A stretch of DNA of 64,000 nucleotides, from the NCBI GenBank assembly GCA_018389105.1, contig JACATO010002730.1, positions 806,001 through 870,000 on the forward strand. The letters are read 5' to 3'. Made by a program: the position numbers and the translations under genes. This document shows positions 53,963-64,000 of the stretch, one piece after another (the first letter of the stretch is position 1; each line of letters begins with the position of its first letter). The notes beneath the pieces were generated by a model. The model was given only the letters and a program-made list of their open reading frames with translations. It was not told where the DNA came from and did not search any database. This DNA comes from Nautilus pompilius. Lineage: Eukaryota > Mollusca > Cephalopoda > Nautilida > Nautilidae.

Positions 53963-56649
53963 CTAGGAATATAAATGATCATATGACTGAGAATAATGTC
54001 CTTTTGACATAAACACTGGACGCATTTTCCTGCTCAGCAGTTTCGTAAGGATAGATCTGTGTCGGGCCTCAAACCCATACACTGAATGAGAAGCTTCTGT
54101 CACTAACTTTACACTCCTTTCAACGCTCTGAGAATGACATGGTAGGTTTGGAATATCCGGCTTTGTGCTCTTGTTGATGAAGGTCTGGATTTCCTCATCA
54201 GAAAAGTGTTGTGTAGTTGGTGGCTCCATTGTACCAGCGTCAGGAAGGTCAATAAGCTCTGGCCAGGTGTCAGCGTCCCAGTTCACTGGAGGAATTTTCT
54301 TTTCCATTTCTTGGCTGCTGTTCATTCTGGAATAAATAAAAAAAATGTATATTAATAATATCGGCCTAATAATCAAAACTATTTCCTTATTATTTTTGCT
54401 CTGAAAATTCGAAATATAAAAATTCCACAGACGTTGCCTAAGTATTCTGTTCAAATCTTAATATATTATTTTGAAAATAAAAATATCTAGAATAACAAAT
54501 TTTGCAAACAATACCTGCGTCTGAGAGTAAGAATTGTGTGAAGTCCAAGATTTCTGATCTGGTCATCATCATCTTTCACCATGGCGTAAAGGAAGTTTGC
54601 AGGTAGCAGGCAGAAAGCATTCCCCTGAATATTTTGTTTTACAATGCGTCTCACATCATCAAACTGAATCAGTTTCAAGTGGTTGATGGTAGAGAAAAGA
54701 ATGCGAGGTGAATCATGTAGTTTAGAGGACATCTTTAAGCTGAACCATGAGGGAGCATAAACCTTGACGATGTATTGGATTAATTTTGTCAGATTCTTGT
54801 TTGGACTGTTGTCTCGTGTGTATAGACAAAGAAGTCGTATAGCAAGTGTTAACCATCGTGCATGGTTGAGTGGACCTATTTTCCAGGCTGCCCATCTATC
54901 ATCTACTCTTCCCACTCCGATACCCTTACAATATTCATAGAGAAGCCTTTGATCATGACTGAGATCCTTCAGTACCTCATCTGGAATGTACTCATCAGTA
55001 ATTGGTGTTTGAACTGGCTCAAACTGTACTTGTGGTTCACCATGAATATCTTCTAAGCACCTTTTCCCAAGGGGTCCATTGAAGCTTCTTGGGCCAGTTG
55101 TTGTTCCATCCAGTTTTTTAAATAGGGCTCTTAGTGGAAGTTCATTTTGATGAAGGGCACAGCCAATTGTGTGCAGCTTCCTCCCAAGAATTTCTTCTAG
55201 CTTTACCACCAAACCACTCTTAGAACCAGTGTTTGTTGCTGTATTGTCAAGAAGAATAGCATGTATACTCTCAAGGCTGTCATATTCTTGAAGAACACTG
55301 AATGCTTCCTGAGCAAGAACATCGCCAGTAGCACCTACAACAGGTATTGTTCTGTGGGTCAAATAGGTGCCTGGAGATTTTCCATCTTCATATGTGAATG
55401 TGAGATGATGTTCTGTAGCAACACACTTTTTGAGAACATTTCCCCCTTCTTGCGCTTCTGTTTCCTTATATGTCAAGGTTTTATCATCAAGCTTTCCATC
55501 TACACCCATGCAAACGAGGTGTGTCTTCGTCTCTGACTCAACTTCTTCACTAATTACTCTTACTTTTGATTTAGCCCTGTCTAACTTACACTTGTCAATT
55601 AAGATTTGATTAATGTCAACCTCTGGCCTCAATAGGTGTTTGATGTCATAGAGCAAGGCATTACCAAGAGCTGCCCCAAGACTGGAGGAACATTCAGCTC
55701 TGACAAGCTCCATAGCATATCTGGGAAACTTGAGAAGGTTGTAGTCTCCTGAAGTCCTCCTGTTAGGCTGCCATTCATCTCCCTGAAAATATAAGAATCA
55801 CAAAAGATTAGATAGGGAATATTACTCTTCAGCAGATTAAGATAAAAACAGAAAAATGCATTAATTTTTGCATGAAGTAGTTGTGATTCGAAATACTAAC
55901 ATAGCATACAAGGTAATGATCGTTTAGTTCATATATACTAAGGCAAAGAAAAAAAAACACGAACCTCAGAATTTGATTGTTCAGGGATATCTGTAGGCTG
56001 TGTAGAAGGTCCTGCTAATTCAATGTCCTCCTGAGATAAGACATGTTGCTCTCTCAGTTTAGCTCTCCTATCTCTTTTGGCAGCAGATATGTCCACCGAA
56101 GACATCTGAAATGCTCCCTTGGGTCCTGTTTTTGAACGCTGATCTCGAAGATATGCTCTTTCTTCAATTGGCACCTTTGCAGCTGCTGGACAAACGCAGA
56201 TGATGTGTTCTTTTGTGCATTTGTCTTTTTTGCAATATATCCTAGAATCGTTGCAAGGCACAATTTCCAGAGGACAGGAACAGGCTGATATATCAAAGAG
56301 TTTGTCCAACTTAGAATCCAGATTACGCTTAGCATTTGCTTTAGCATGCTTGCGATTTATGTCTTTCACAGTCACAAAGAGATCTTTAACTTTTCTGTCA
56401 ATGGATTTTTCATGAATTAATGGTAATCTTGGATTCACAGACAACCAAATTGATTTCAAGTCCCTGGTAACATGCTGCACTTTAGCCCAAAAATCTGCAC
56501 AGGGATCGGCACATTCTAGATAATAATAATATTGAATCAATTGTCTGTAGGTGCTGGGATCTGTGAGCACTAAATCACAAGGACCACCGCCATATTTCTC
56601 TTCACTTTTCTTTCTTTCTTGTTAGCGGCGTTGTTTTCACTTTCGGCAT
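53963..56649 (-). CDS. Three-exon hAT-like transposase, one frame lesion
   Basis: Exons on the minus strand: 56649-55965, 55782-54515 and 54326-53963. Introns of 182 and 188 bp have GT-AG ends (gag/gttcgt to ttcag/gga, phase 0; cag/gtattg to ccag/a, phase 2), and both joins keep the frame. The product is about 771 residues. Exon 1 carries a Cys cluster (LFDISACSCPLEIVPC, then CKKDKCTKEHIICVCP) that may bind zinc. Exon 2 holds MGVDGKLDDKTL (about residue 320), AILLDNTATNTGSKSG (about 405) and GCALHQNELPLRAL (about 436), which resemble the two aspartate blocks and the CxxH motif of the hAT RNase H-like core, then ARWLTLAIRLL. Exon 3 is a short tail ending SYDHLYS. The ATG at 56649 reads MPKVKTTPLTRKKE and then needs one base removed in the A-run at 56606-56609 to enter the long frame. 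A typical hAT C-terminal dimerisation motif is not obvious. Proteins of this type occur as uncharacterised products in invertebrate genomes. Confidence 0.85.
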
Positions 56650-57210
56650 TTTTTCAAAAATATCTCAGACAACCTTAAATGTAATTAAATTCAATATTAA
56701 AATCTGATATATAAATTAATGATGTTACAAACTCTTGTCTTCAGCTTGTAATATACTCATAATCCTCCCCCCTTTTTCCGATGATAATAATAGAAACACT
56801 CACTAAAATAATTATTATTACAGAGTAAGTTACTATGCAAAACACGGCCTCGCAATGACACTATAAGCAAGATTCCAGTCCGCCGTCGGCGCAAGGCAAT
56901 ACACCGTATATTTTCTAAAATAAACACAGAGAACCGTCCTTAAACTATAAATATATATATATAATAGGGGGCTGGACACGCAGTGGTCCGTAACATTGAC
57001 TTTTAAAGCATAGCAAGACAAGGACAGTTGAAAAAAAATGGTTACATGCACCGAAAACACTAGTGAAAAAGTAAAATTAAACAGTTATTTCAAAATCCGC
57101 AAAAAGATATTCAAGTTAAACTCATATATTTGTGATTTTAACGTATTATACATGGAAATGCAACTACTGATTGCTTACTCACACTCCTGTGTCAACATCG
57201 ACCTGCCCTA

Positions 57211-57218
57211 CTGATTAA
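57211..57218 (+). repeat. 8-bp target site duplication, right copy
   Basis: CTGATTAA, the partner of 53714-53721. Confidence 0.93.
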
Positions 57219-59315
57219 GGTATATTTATTTTTGGTGAAGCTGGCTTAACAACTCGGTCTTCGTTTATCGAAAATGTTTGAAGTTAAGCTAGCAGGGAAT
57301 GCTTTCTTGACGAACCATTTTGCATGAGTTTCTTTAAACAAGTTTATTCTACTTTTTATTAATGATATTAATTAAGTAAATTCGTTCTCCGCAACTCTAT
57401 GCACGTAGTACATGACTGTGCAAGCCATCTTATCAAGCATTATTCAAGTAATCTTTCCTTGCTTTCTCTTTGTTTGGCATTGACGTTTGGTTCTATTTGT
57501 ACACTTCTCTTGACTATCGCTATTCTGCAGGTTATTTCTAATTATTTATCTGTTGTTGGAACAGCATCATTAGCAGCGATTACGTTAGTAGATCTTTTTT
57601 TAGGTTCAAAGAAATTTTATTTAAATTTCGATTAGTAACAAAAATTGATAATTTTTTTTAAAATGAAAACTTATGTTCTTAGTATGTTTCCTTAATCTTG
57701 CACAATAAACAAATTAAACATAGAAGAAGCTGCATCCATGCATTAAAAGAATTTTTACGTCAATAACTCTGTTGCGTAAGCTATCTTGATAGAAAACGGA
57801 AATGTACATATAGTAATAAAGAATATTGCATTCATTTTGGCATTTGTCTTACCAATCTAAAAATCGAAAAATGGGGCTGTAATCATTAATTAATAGATTA
57901 ATTTTCACAAAAATTTAAGTTTATTATCAAGTTGCCTGAGACATTGCTGAAAGTAGCTGAGTTACTGAATTTTTGATATTTAATAAGTAATAACATCATT
58001 ATTGTAAATTTTCTAATCTAATTTAAAAATGTAAAATAAATAGACGAAATATTATAATTATGACGTCACTTGTTAACACTAAACGATAAAGTACTCTTAG
58101 AAATCTTCATATGCCATTTCCATGCCACTATAGGTAATATTTATCATATAAATACTGAGTGAAAACGTATATATCCTTATGCATCGATTAAAGATGAATT
58201 AAAATGGCTTGTCATCTTGTCAACTATTGTAGTTATTATAAGACACATATAACCACACGGTTAAGTTTCATATTTGTTTATTTCGCAAGGTTTTAGAAAT
58301 CTTTAACTTTCACAGAATTCATACTACTGTCTACCGAAAGGCTTTTTTTACCCCATTGCTTTACTGAGATTATTTACTAAAACAGTAAAATATTTGTTAC
58401 TTTATTTATTTAATTTTTCTTACGTCTGACAAATGCATTTTCGTTTTCATTAAGGGATGTGGTTACTATGATCTATGGAATAAAACAAAAATCAGTATGA
58501 TAAAGGACGCTTTTTCTCAGACCGCCGTACAAGTAATGGATTATGACGGTAATCGATTTTTCAGTTGGAATCCGTGTGCTCGATAAGCAACAGAGAAAAA
58601 GTTTGTAATTTTTAGATATAAAATTTTAATGTGTCCATATTTTCTTCTGGTGCATTCGGTCTATCCAGTTCTGCTTCAACTGTTTGCTATCTGAAGGCCA
58701 TACCTCACGTCAACCATCTAATAATCGACTTTTATTATTCTGGAAGTCATCAGAAAGCCAGGATATTATCCGTGATGCTTCCTTCACTTCTTTGTGGACA
58801 AAATCTTTAGTGTGTTTACATTGGTCTATTTTAGCTACTGGACTCCCTGTGACTATTCCAAATTTAAAAGAATTTTTCAAAGCAGATTTACGTTACTTTA
58901 TTTTGTCAATATTAATGCTTACCGCCATTCCATAGAAAAAGATGAATTCCGAGTAGTTCCCAAGAAAAAATTCGTTTTCTTTATCTGTAATCACTACCAT
59001 CAGCAAAACCATATTTACGTAGAATTTATATAACATTAGACACGAAAAATCAGGCATTCTCACTAAATTTTATGGAAGCGAGGTTCTTGGTTTAATCATT
59101 TAAATTAAAATAGGGATTACCTCATCTTCAATGTATTTTCTAGAAGTAAATTATGTAAATAAACAACAAAATATAAAACACCGAAGAAAGCAAATTATTT
59201 GTATAAAAAGCAAAATAAAAATATATATTGAAAGAAAACGCCTGTGTATTTATAAAAGCATGAATCGCTGTAAATCGTGCTGAGGAGTTTCAAGATCTAC
59301 CAATTTTAAGGTATT

Positions 59316-59343
59316 TATTTTACCACAGTTATTTTACCACAGT
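59316..59343 (+). repeat. Two-copy 14-bp tandem repeat
   Basis: TATTTTACCACAGT is repeated perfectly in tandem (59316-59329 and 59330-59343). Confidence 0.9.
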
Positions 59344-61290
59344 AATCTGTGATGATTTGTTTGAGTAATGTTGTTTACACCATGGTAATTTTATTGCGTT
59401 TACTCAAGATGTCCATTTCGTTATATTAAGCCATCTTAGTCCCCATCCAGTGTGCCATAATGACTATAATAAAATACACACCAGTATCTTGATATTTACC
59501 ATAAAAATCGTGGTTACATCATACTAAATTACATAAGTTTGTAGTATCTAGAAAATAAATATAATGTCTGCCTTACTTGATAAACATACTCCCATTTAAG
59601 TAGAATAAATGTAAATACTACTGATTCACTATATACAAAAAATATAAAAGTGTCCACCTAGGACATCTACTATTCTGCATTAAAATCAGTTACAAAAAAT
59701 ATAGAAAAGTCGAGTTAAAATACAAAATATCAGGAGTAATAAAATATAGTTATTTAGAAATTAAAATTAAAATTTAATAACTGAGTATTTAAATATTGAA
59801 TACCAAGTTTAACGAAAAACGTTTACTTTTCATTTGTAGAACGACGTGTATTTCTCAAGCTTCGAACTTTCAATAACAAGGTGAGGCAACTTGAAACAGC
59901 AGATTGTTTTGAGTCCAGTGATTCATTTTTTTAAGGTAGTCATCAGGTTCAATGGTCCATGCTCTTCGCGTGCAAGTTCCAGAGAATCACGTTACATTTA
60001 ATTTAATCTAATGTTTAACAACAAAATATCCCTGGATTTATGAAAGACCAAACCAGAAAAAAATGAACTCATGAAAATTAACTAACCGTATGTTTTTAAA
60101 CTTCTGCTGCTACGCTGAAGATATATTAAATTAAAAGTAATGATAGTATCCACAATGTTCGAAAAAATAGGCAATTGCTGATTTCATCAAACGCCAAGTT
60201 GTCAAGTTATAATGGCATCTGTAAAAACTTTTCCGTTAACAAACGATGCACAGACGGTGCAGATGTTACCTAATAATTTGTGTTTGTAGCTAATGAATTT
60301 ATGGATAATTACAGTGCAGTAGTCAAAAACATTGTACTTGCATTTGAATGTGATCATGCAAATTAAAAACAAAATATATTACTTTAAACCTTTCAGATAA
60401 ATAATCGCAGAATTAATGCTGGTAAACATATATATTTGGTTTTGTTTACTTATTTTGCTTAAAATTATTCCAAACTATTTATAATGTTGCTATAATGGAT
60501 GTTTTAACGTTTGATCATTTAAAGAAATGTTATGTGCGGAAAGTATGGTGCAGCGAAAACAAATTCATAAACGATGTGTAAGCAGCTCTGACTGGAGTTG
60601 GAAATTCGAAAACGTTATTATATATCTCCCTATTGCTACGGAAAACTCTGTCTTATACCGCATCTTCCTGCAGAAATAATGTAGAGACAGCCTTTCGCTT
60701 GACAGAGAACCTATTAAATAAGGAAAACTTTAGGTTTAAATTGCAGAGTTTAACAAATCGCTGTTTTATTTTCGGAATTTATTTATATTTTATGTTAAAT
60801 TTTATATTATAAAAAATAAATAAATGAAAATTTCTGACTTATATCGTATTTACATATTCTGTTTGATATTTCAAAAATATCTTGAAATAAATATACCGTT
60901 TCTTTTTTAACGAAATAAGGTTTGTAAGCATCAATAAATCCACTTCTTATACTCTTCAATATTTTTACGATTTACAAAAGAAAAGAAAAACGTTATACAT
61001 TTTTTTTAACTTTCCAAGAAAATAACAGAGTAAAATAACTTTTGACACGGACTAATAGCTGCACAAATGTTTCAATAAATGCCATTGCCAGATACATGAT
61101 ACATAAATGACAAATGAATTGGAAAAGAAAACTACATATGTATGAGATCTTCTAAGAAATGTGGCATAGAGCTTTAATAAAATCTGGTTATTGCCAGTAA
61201 AAACTTCAAAAGAAGCAAATAGCCTAAAGGCTGTGTCAGAAGTCAAACAATCTTTTGACTTTAATCTTCAAACTGCAAAAGAAATTAAGT

Positions 61291-61292
<2 letters not shown>

Positions 61293-61330
<38 letters not shown>
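61293..61330 (+). repeat. (AT)n microsatellite
   Basis: An uninterrupted AT dinucleotide run of about 38 bp. Confidence 0.95.
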
Positions 61331-61334
<4 letters not shown>

Positions 61335-62182
61335 GTCCACCTAGCTTATAGACTATTTCAAAATTGGCTACATGTACTTCATTATTATTTATGGAGTATA
61401 GTTCAAGTTATAACAGAACCATCTTTTTTAACCATCTCCATTGATTGAAGAAGGGAAATATTTATAAGTTATCACAGTAGTTTGATTTGGTGAAACGAAA
61501 CTTTAATTATTAACTATACGCGCTTGAATCAACATTATATATATATATATGATTTTAATTCAATAAAAAACAGCATGCATATTGTGTGATTGTGTATAGA
61601 ATTAATTTATGAAGCCAAAGGCCATTAGAATAGTACATTTTTTCATTTCTATTTTGCAATGTTTCAAGGTGTTTTAATATTGATTGGTTTCTCTTTGAGA
61701 AATTTGGTGTTAAGATAATCTCAGGAGTGTTCTATTTGTAAATTATCAGAACTCTTATAAGGCCATACAATTCTAGAGGGACCAGCAGCTTCATTTTGAT
61801 GCGAGTGAGTCCTATTTAATATATCAGTGTTTGGGGACATAGCGAAGTTGAAATTCAAATCTATGAGCAAGTAAACGGCCATCTCTAGGTATTACATAGT
61901 CGATAAGTTTCGAATGATACAGATTTTTTCATTATTCCTTCGATTTTCCACATGTCTCAAACGTCTTCCACTGTAAATCATCCCCATATCATAATAGAGC
62001 TACAATGTTTGACTGTACTGCTGTATTGAATAAACATATTCCTGATTGAATTTTTCAAGGTCTTGCTCGCCTCTTCACAAGGTCATACTAGAATTTCTAA
62101 ATAAATTTATTTTAGTTTCATCAATACACAAATCATTATTCCTTTCCTTTTATCAGTTGCTGTTTTTGCTTCAGCGCTTTTG

Positions 62183-62208
62183 ATACTGGGGGTAATATAC
62201 TGGGGGTA
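62183..62208 (+). repeat. 14-bp period tandem duplication
   Basis: ATACTGGGGGTA occurs at 62183-62194 and again at 62197-62208, a 14-bp period. Confidence 0.85.
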
Positions 62209-63514
62209 TATATAGTATCTGGCAGCAACTTTACCCATGAAGCTTGCGTTTATTAACCTGTTACACACACTCTGTCAGTCGTCATATGTATTCCATAATT
62301 CTCTTTACCTTCAACATTAATTTCTGGTGAAGTTTTAGATCTATATGATATAAAAATTCTCTTAACCCGAAATCTCCGAAGCATTCAAAAAATGAAGTAA
62401 AATTTGGATGACTTTAGACGAAATAAAAAAAAAAAATAGTGTAATTTCTTGAAAAGTTGATCTTGATTCTATGTGGCAAAATATAACGTAAGACGGTACG
62501 CATATTGGTAATGGGAACTCGTATATGATTTTTCACATAGTGGCAAAATCTTGGTTTTAAAATCACCTGTATAATTCCTGATTCATTTGCTTCCTATTAA
62601 TGTTATATGTGCTATTTAAGCATGCCTTCCTTTCATGGTTTCCCTTATTTTCATGTATTTCCAGTAAATATTCATATGCAATGGAAGTTTCACACGGAAA
62701 TGTTTATTTCATTGTAATTTCCATATTGCATGAATAAAGAATTTTTTAAAAAATAGATATATATATTTAAAATTATTTAATTCAAATGAAATTAAAGATA
62801 TGGCAATTTAAACAATCAGAATGTTTTGATAATAAATAATAAAGAAATAAAAAAAATTACAAATTTCATTTTCAAAATAATAAGTAAGAATTTTAATTAT
62901 GTATGCACGTGTTAGCAGAAAATTAATAACGAATTAGATGTTGCAGCTACATTAATAATCACAGAATAAATGTTGAAAATAACATTAACCAAGTTTTGTT
63001 ACCAATCTAATGAAAATGAAGGAAAATGTATATCGCTAAATAGAAACGTGAATTTTCTTAGAAACGTCACCTCGCCTCTGGTTTGTTATATTAACTCAAA
63101 AGTTATCTCTCCAGTCCAGTGTGACATTATTCGGAACCCTATGATTCTTGGGATGAGGACAACCTGGACGTGCGGCTCATCTTCGTTTCATGACGCATAA
63201 GAAGAAATAAACGATGGTAAGGAAAAATTAAAGCAGGTCCTGAGGTTCTGTTTCCGACGAGTAAACTACCTGATCATAAGCGGAATCTGCTCAAACAGTG
63301 AACACTTTGTATACATGCTGTTTCTGTTGTATGAGATGCTTTGATCTACTCTGTCCACACGTCCCATCCTAATGTTATTGTAGATCAACATGACCAGTGG
63401 AATAGAGATGAAATGATTATGAGCGCTCAGTAGCTCTATATCTTTTTGTATATGTGGTAATGGTTACGATGTTTTTATTGTTTCATTTCAGACTATTAAT
63501 CTCTTAAGTCGATC

Positions 63515-63682
63515 ATGACTCAAGTCCATTGCGTTTCTCTATCACTTCTGCTAGTTGGTGTCTTAGGACATTTGTCAATTCTGTTTTTGACTGAAGGCTC
63601 GCATAAAATGTTTTTTTTTCGACAGATCCTAAAGGAGTCCGATAAATGTAGAGTAGTTGTCAAAACTGAGATAAGAGAATAA
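63515..63682 (+). CDS. Candidate small ORF with signal-peptide-like start
   Basis: A 55-codon frame starts MTQVHCVSLSLLLVGVLGHL and continues with SILFLTEGSHKMFFF. A short polar start is followed by about 20 hydrophobic residues and then a charged tail, as in a signal peptide or membrane anchor. The ATG lies 25 bases after a pyrimidine-rich tract ending ATTTCAG (63484-63490), which would serve as a splice acceptor. The frame stops at 63680-63682. It matches no family I know, overlaps a longer minus-strand frame, and may be chance. Confidence 0.2.
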   Translation: MTQVHCVSLSLLLVGVLGHLSILFLTEGSHKMFFFRQILKESDKCRVVVKTEIRE

Positions 63683-63921
63683 TCTGATCTGAGATCGAGG
63701 ACTACTTTATCTCCCAAATCAAATATATAGTTGTTTGAACTGCTACCAAAGTGTGGATCGAAATGAATCATAATCTGCAGAGATTGATAATGTCTACACC
63801 TTGAATCCAAACTCCACTGGCTATGATTTGGTAGATTGCTTAGAATGATGGCTCCCATAATACGGAACCATTTTCTTGTCAAGGATGATATTTTGTGATG
63901 GGCATGAATCTCAGACGTCAT
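63520..63921 (-). other. Unrecognised 133-codon ORF
   Basis: One of the longer uninterrupted frames in the window outside transposons. It starts MTSEIHAHHKISSLTRKWFR and is rich in serine, isoleucine and histidine. I see no domain, signal peptide or splice logic. The region is less AT-rich than its surroundings, which lengthens chance ORFs. It could be part of a decayed repeat that continues past the window edge. Confidence 0.2.
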
Positions 63922-64000
63922 TTGCTGATCATCGCGTAGTAATTCCTTAGCGTTGAAAGTTTATTTTGATCTCAATTTTGATTGTTACACAAATTTCGAT

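Larger units (their letters stand above)
53722..57210 (-). mobile_element. Second hAT-like transposon, intron-containing, full length
   Basis: A 3489-bp element. The left end reads TAGGGCAGGTCGATTTTCAA from 53722. The right end, on the minus strand from 57210, reads TAGGGCAGGTCGATGTTGAC. The first 14 bases are identical. An exact 8-bp duplication, CTGATTAA, flanks it at 53714-53721 and 57211-57218. Eight-base duplications and ends starting TAGGG are typical of the hAT superfamily. The interior encodes one three-exon gene on the minus strand with a polyadenylation signal inside the element. It is the best preserved mobile element in the window. The transposase differs from the ZMYM1-like one at 47.3-50.1 kb, so the two insertions are unrelated lineages. 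Confidence 0.93.
57219..63480. other. AT-rich noncoding stretch
   Basis: No gene is supportable. A 78-codon hydrophobic frame at 57399-57635 and an 83-codon frame at 58684-58935 match no family I know. Perfect two-copy tandem 14-mers occur at 59316-59343 and near 62183-62208, and a TA run at 61293-61330. Confidence 0.55.

Noticed and set aside
54862..55536. Plus-strand ORFs at 54862-55056 and 55261-55536
   Set aside because: They lie antisense to exon 2 of the three-exon transposase and have no recognisable features.
57399..57635. Hydrophobic 78-codon ORF resembling a two-helix membrane protein
   Set aside because: AT-rich DNA readily produces Leu/Ile/Phe-rich frames. There is no family match, splice context or conservation evidence.

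Overview
The window is animal nuclear DNA: AT-rich (roughly 30% GC by eye), low in coding density, full of homopolymers and simple repeats, and carrying GT-AG introns. No bacterial features (operons, ribosome binding sites, CRISPR arrays) are visible. The transposon mix (Tc1-like, mariner, hAT, piggyBac-like, Tx1-like and RTE-like LINEs, plus a repetitive uncharacterised family) suggests an invertebrate such as a cephalopod mollusc or an arachnid. I cannot choose between these from sequence alone. I found no convincing ordinary host protein-coding gene. Nearly everything recognisable is transposable-element DNA in an AT-rich background.

Layout. 1-9742: AT-rich noncoding DNA with one GC-richer patch near 7.0-7.3 kb. 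9743-11356: a Tc1-like transposon with both inverted ends, inner repeats and TA target duplications, but a broken transposase. 11.4-20.9 kb: mostly noncoding, with an unrecognised ORF pair at 14.4-14.8 kb and GC-richer blocks at 15.35-15.6 and 16.0-16.7 kb. 20.96-21.89 kb: a decayed mariner. About 22.05-24.35 kb: a decayed Tx1/L1-like LINE. 26.4-26.95 kb (plus strand) and 31.4-32.0 kb (minus strand): two Tc1-like fragments. 29.7-30.2 kb: an inverted pair of compound microsatellites. 33.76-35.35 kb: a copy of a repetitive invertebrate ORF family. 36.1-38.35 kb: a decayed RTE-like LINE. 43.15-44.46 kb: a piggyBac-like remnant. 47297-50102: a full-length hAT element of ZMYM1-like type. 53722-57210: a second, different hAT-like element. 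57.2-64 kb: AT-rich noncoding DNA with a weak exon candidate near the right edge.

The most interesting object is the element at 53722-57210. It has inverted ends starting TAGGGCAGGTCGAT, an exact 8-bp target duplication (CTGATTAA), and on the minus strand a three-exon transposase-like gene of about 771 codons whose two introns join in frame. Its only visible lesion is one surplus base near the N-terminus. The hAT element at 47297-50102 also has an exact 8-bp duplication (CTAAAAGC), but its transposase frame is broken many times. None of the elements forms a pathway with its neighbours; each is an independent insertion of different age.
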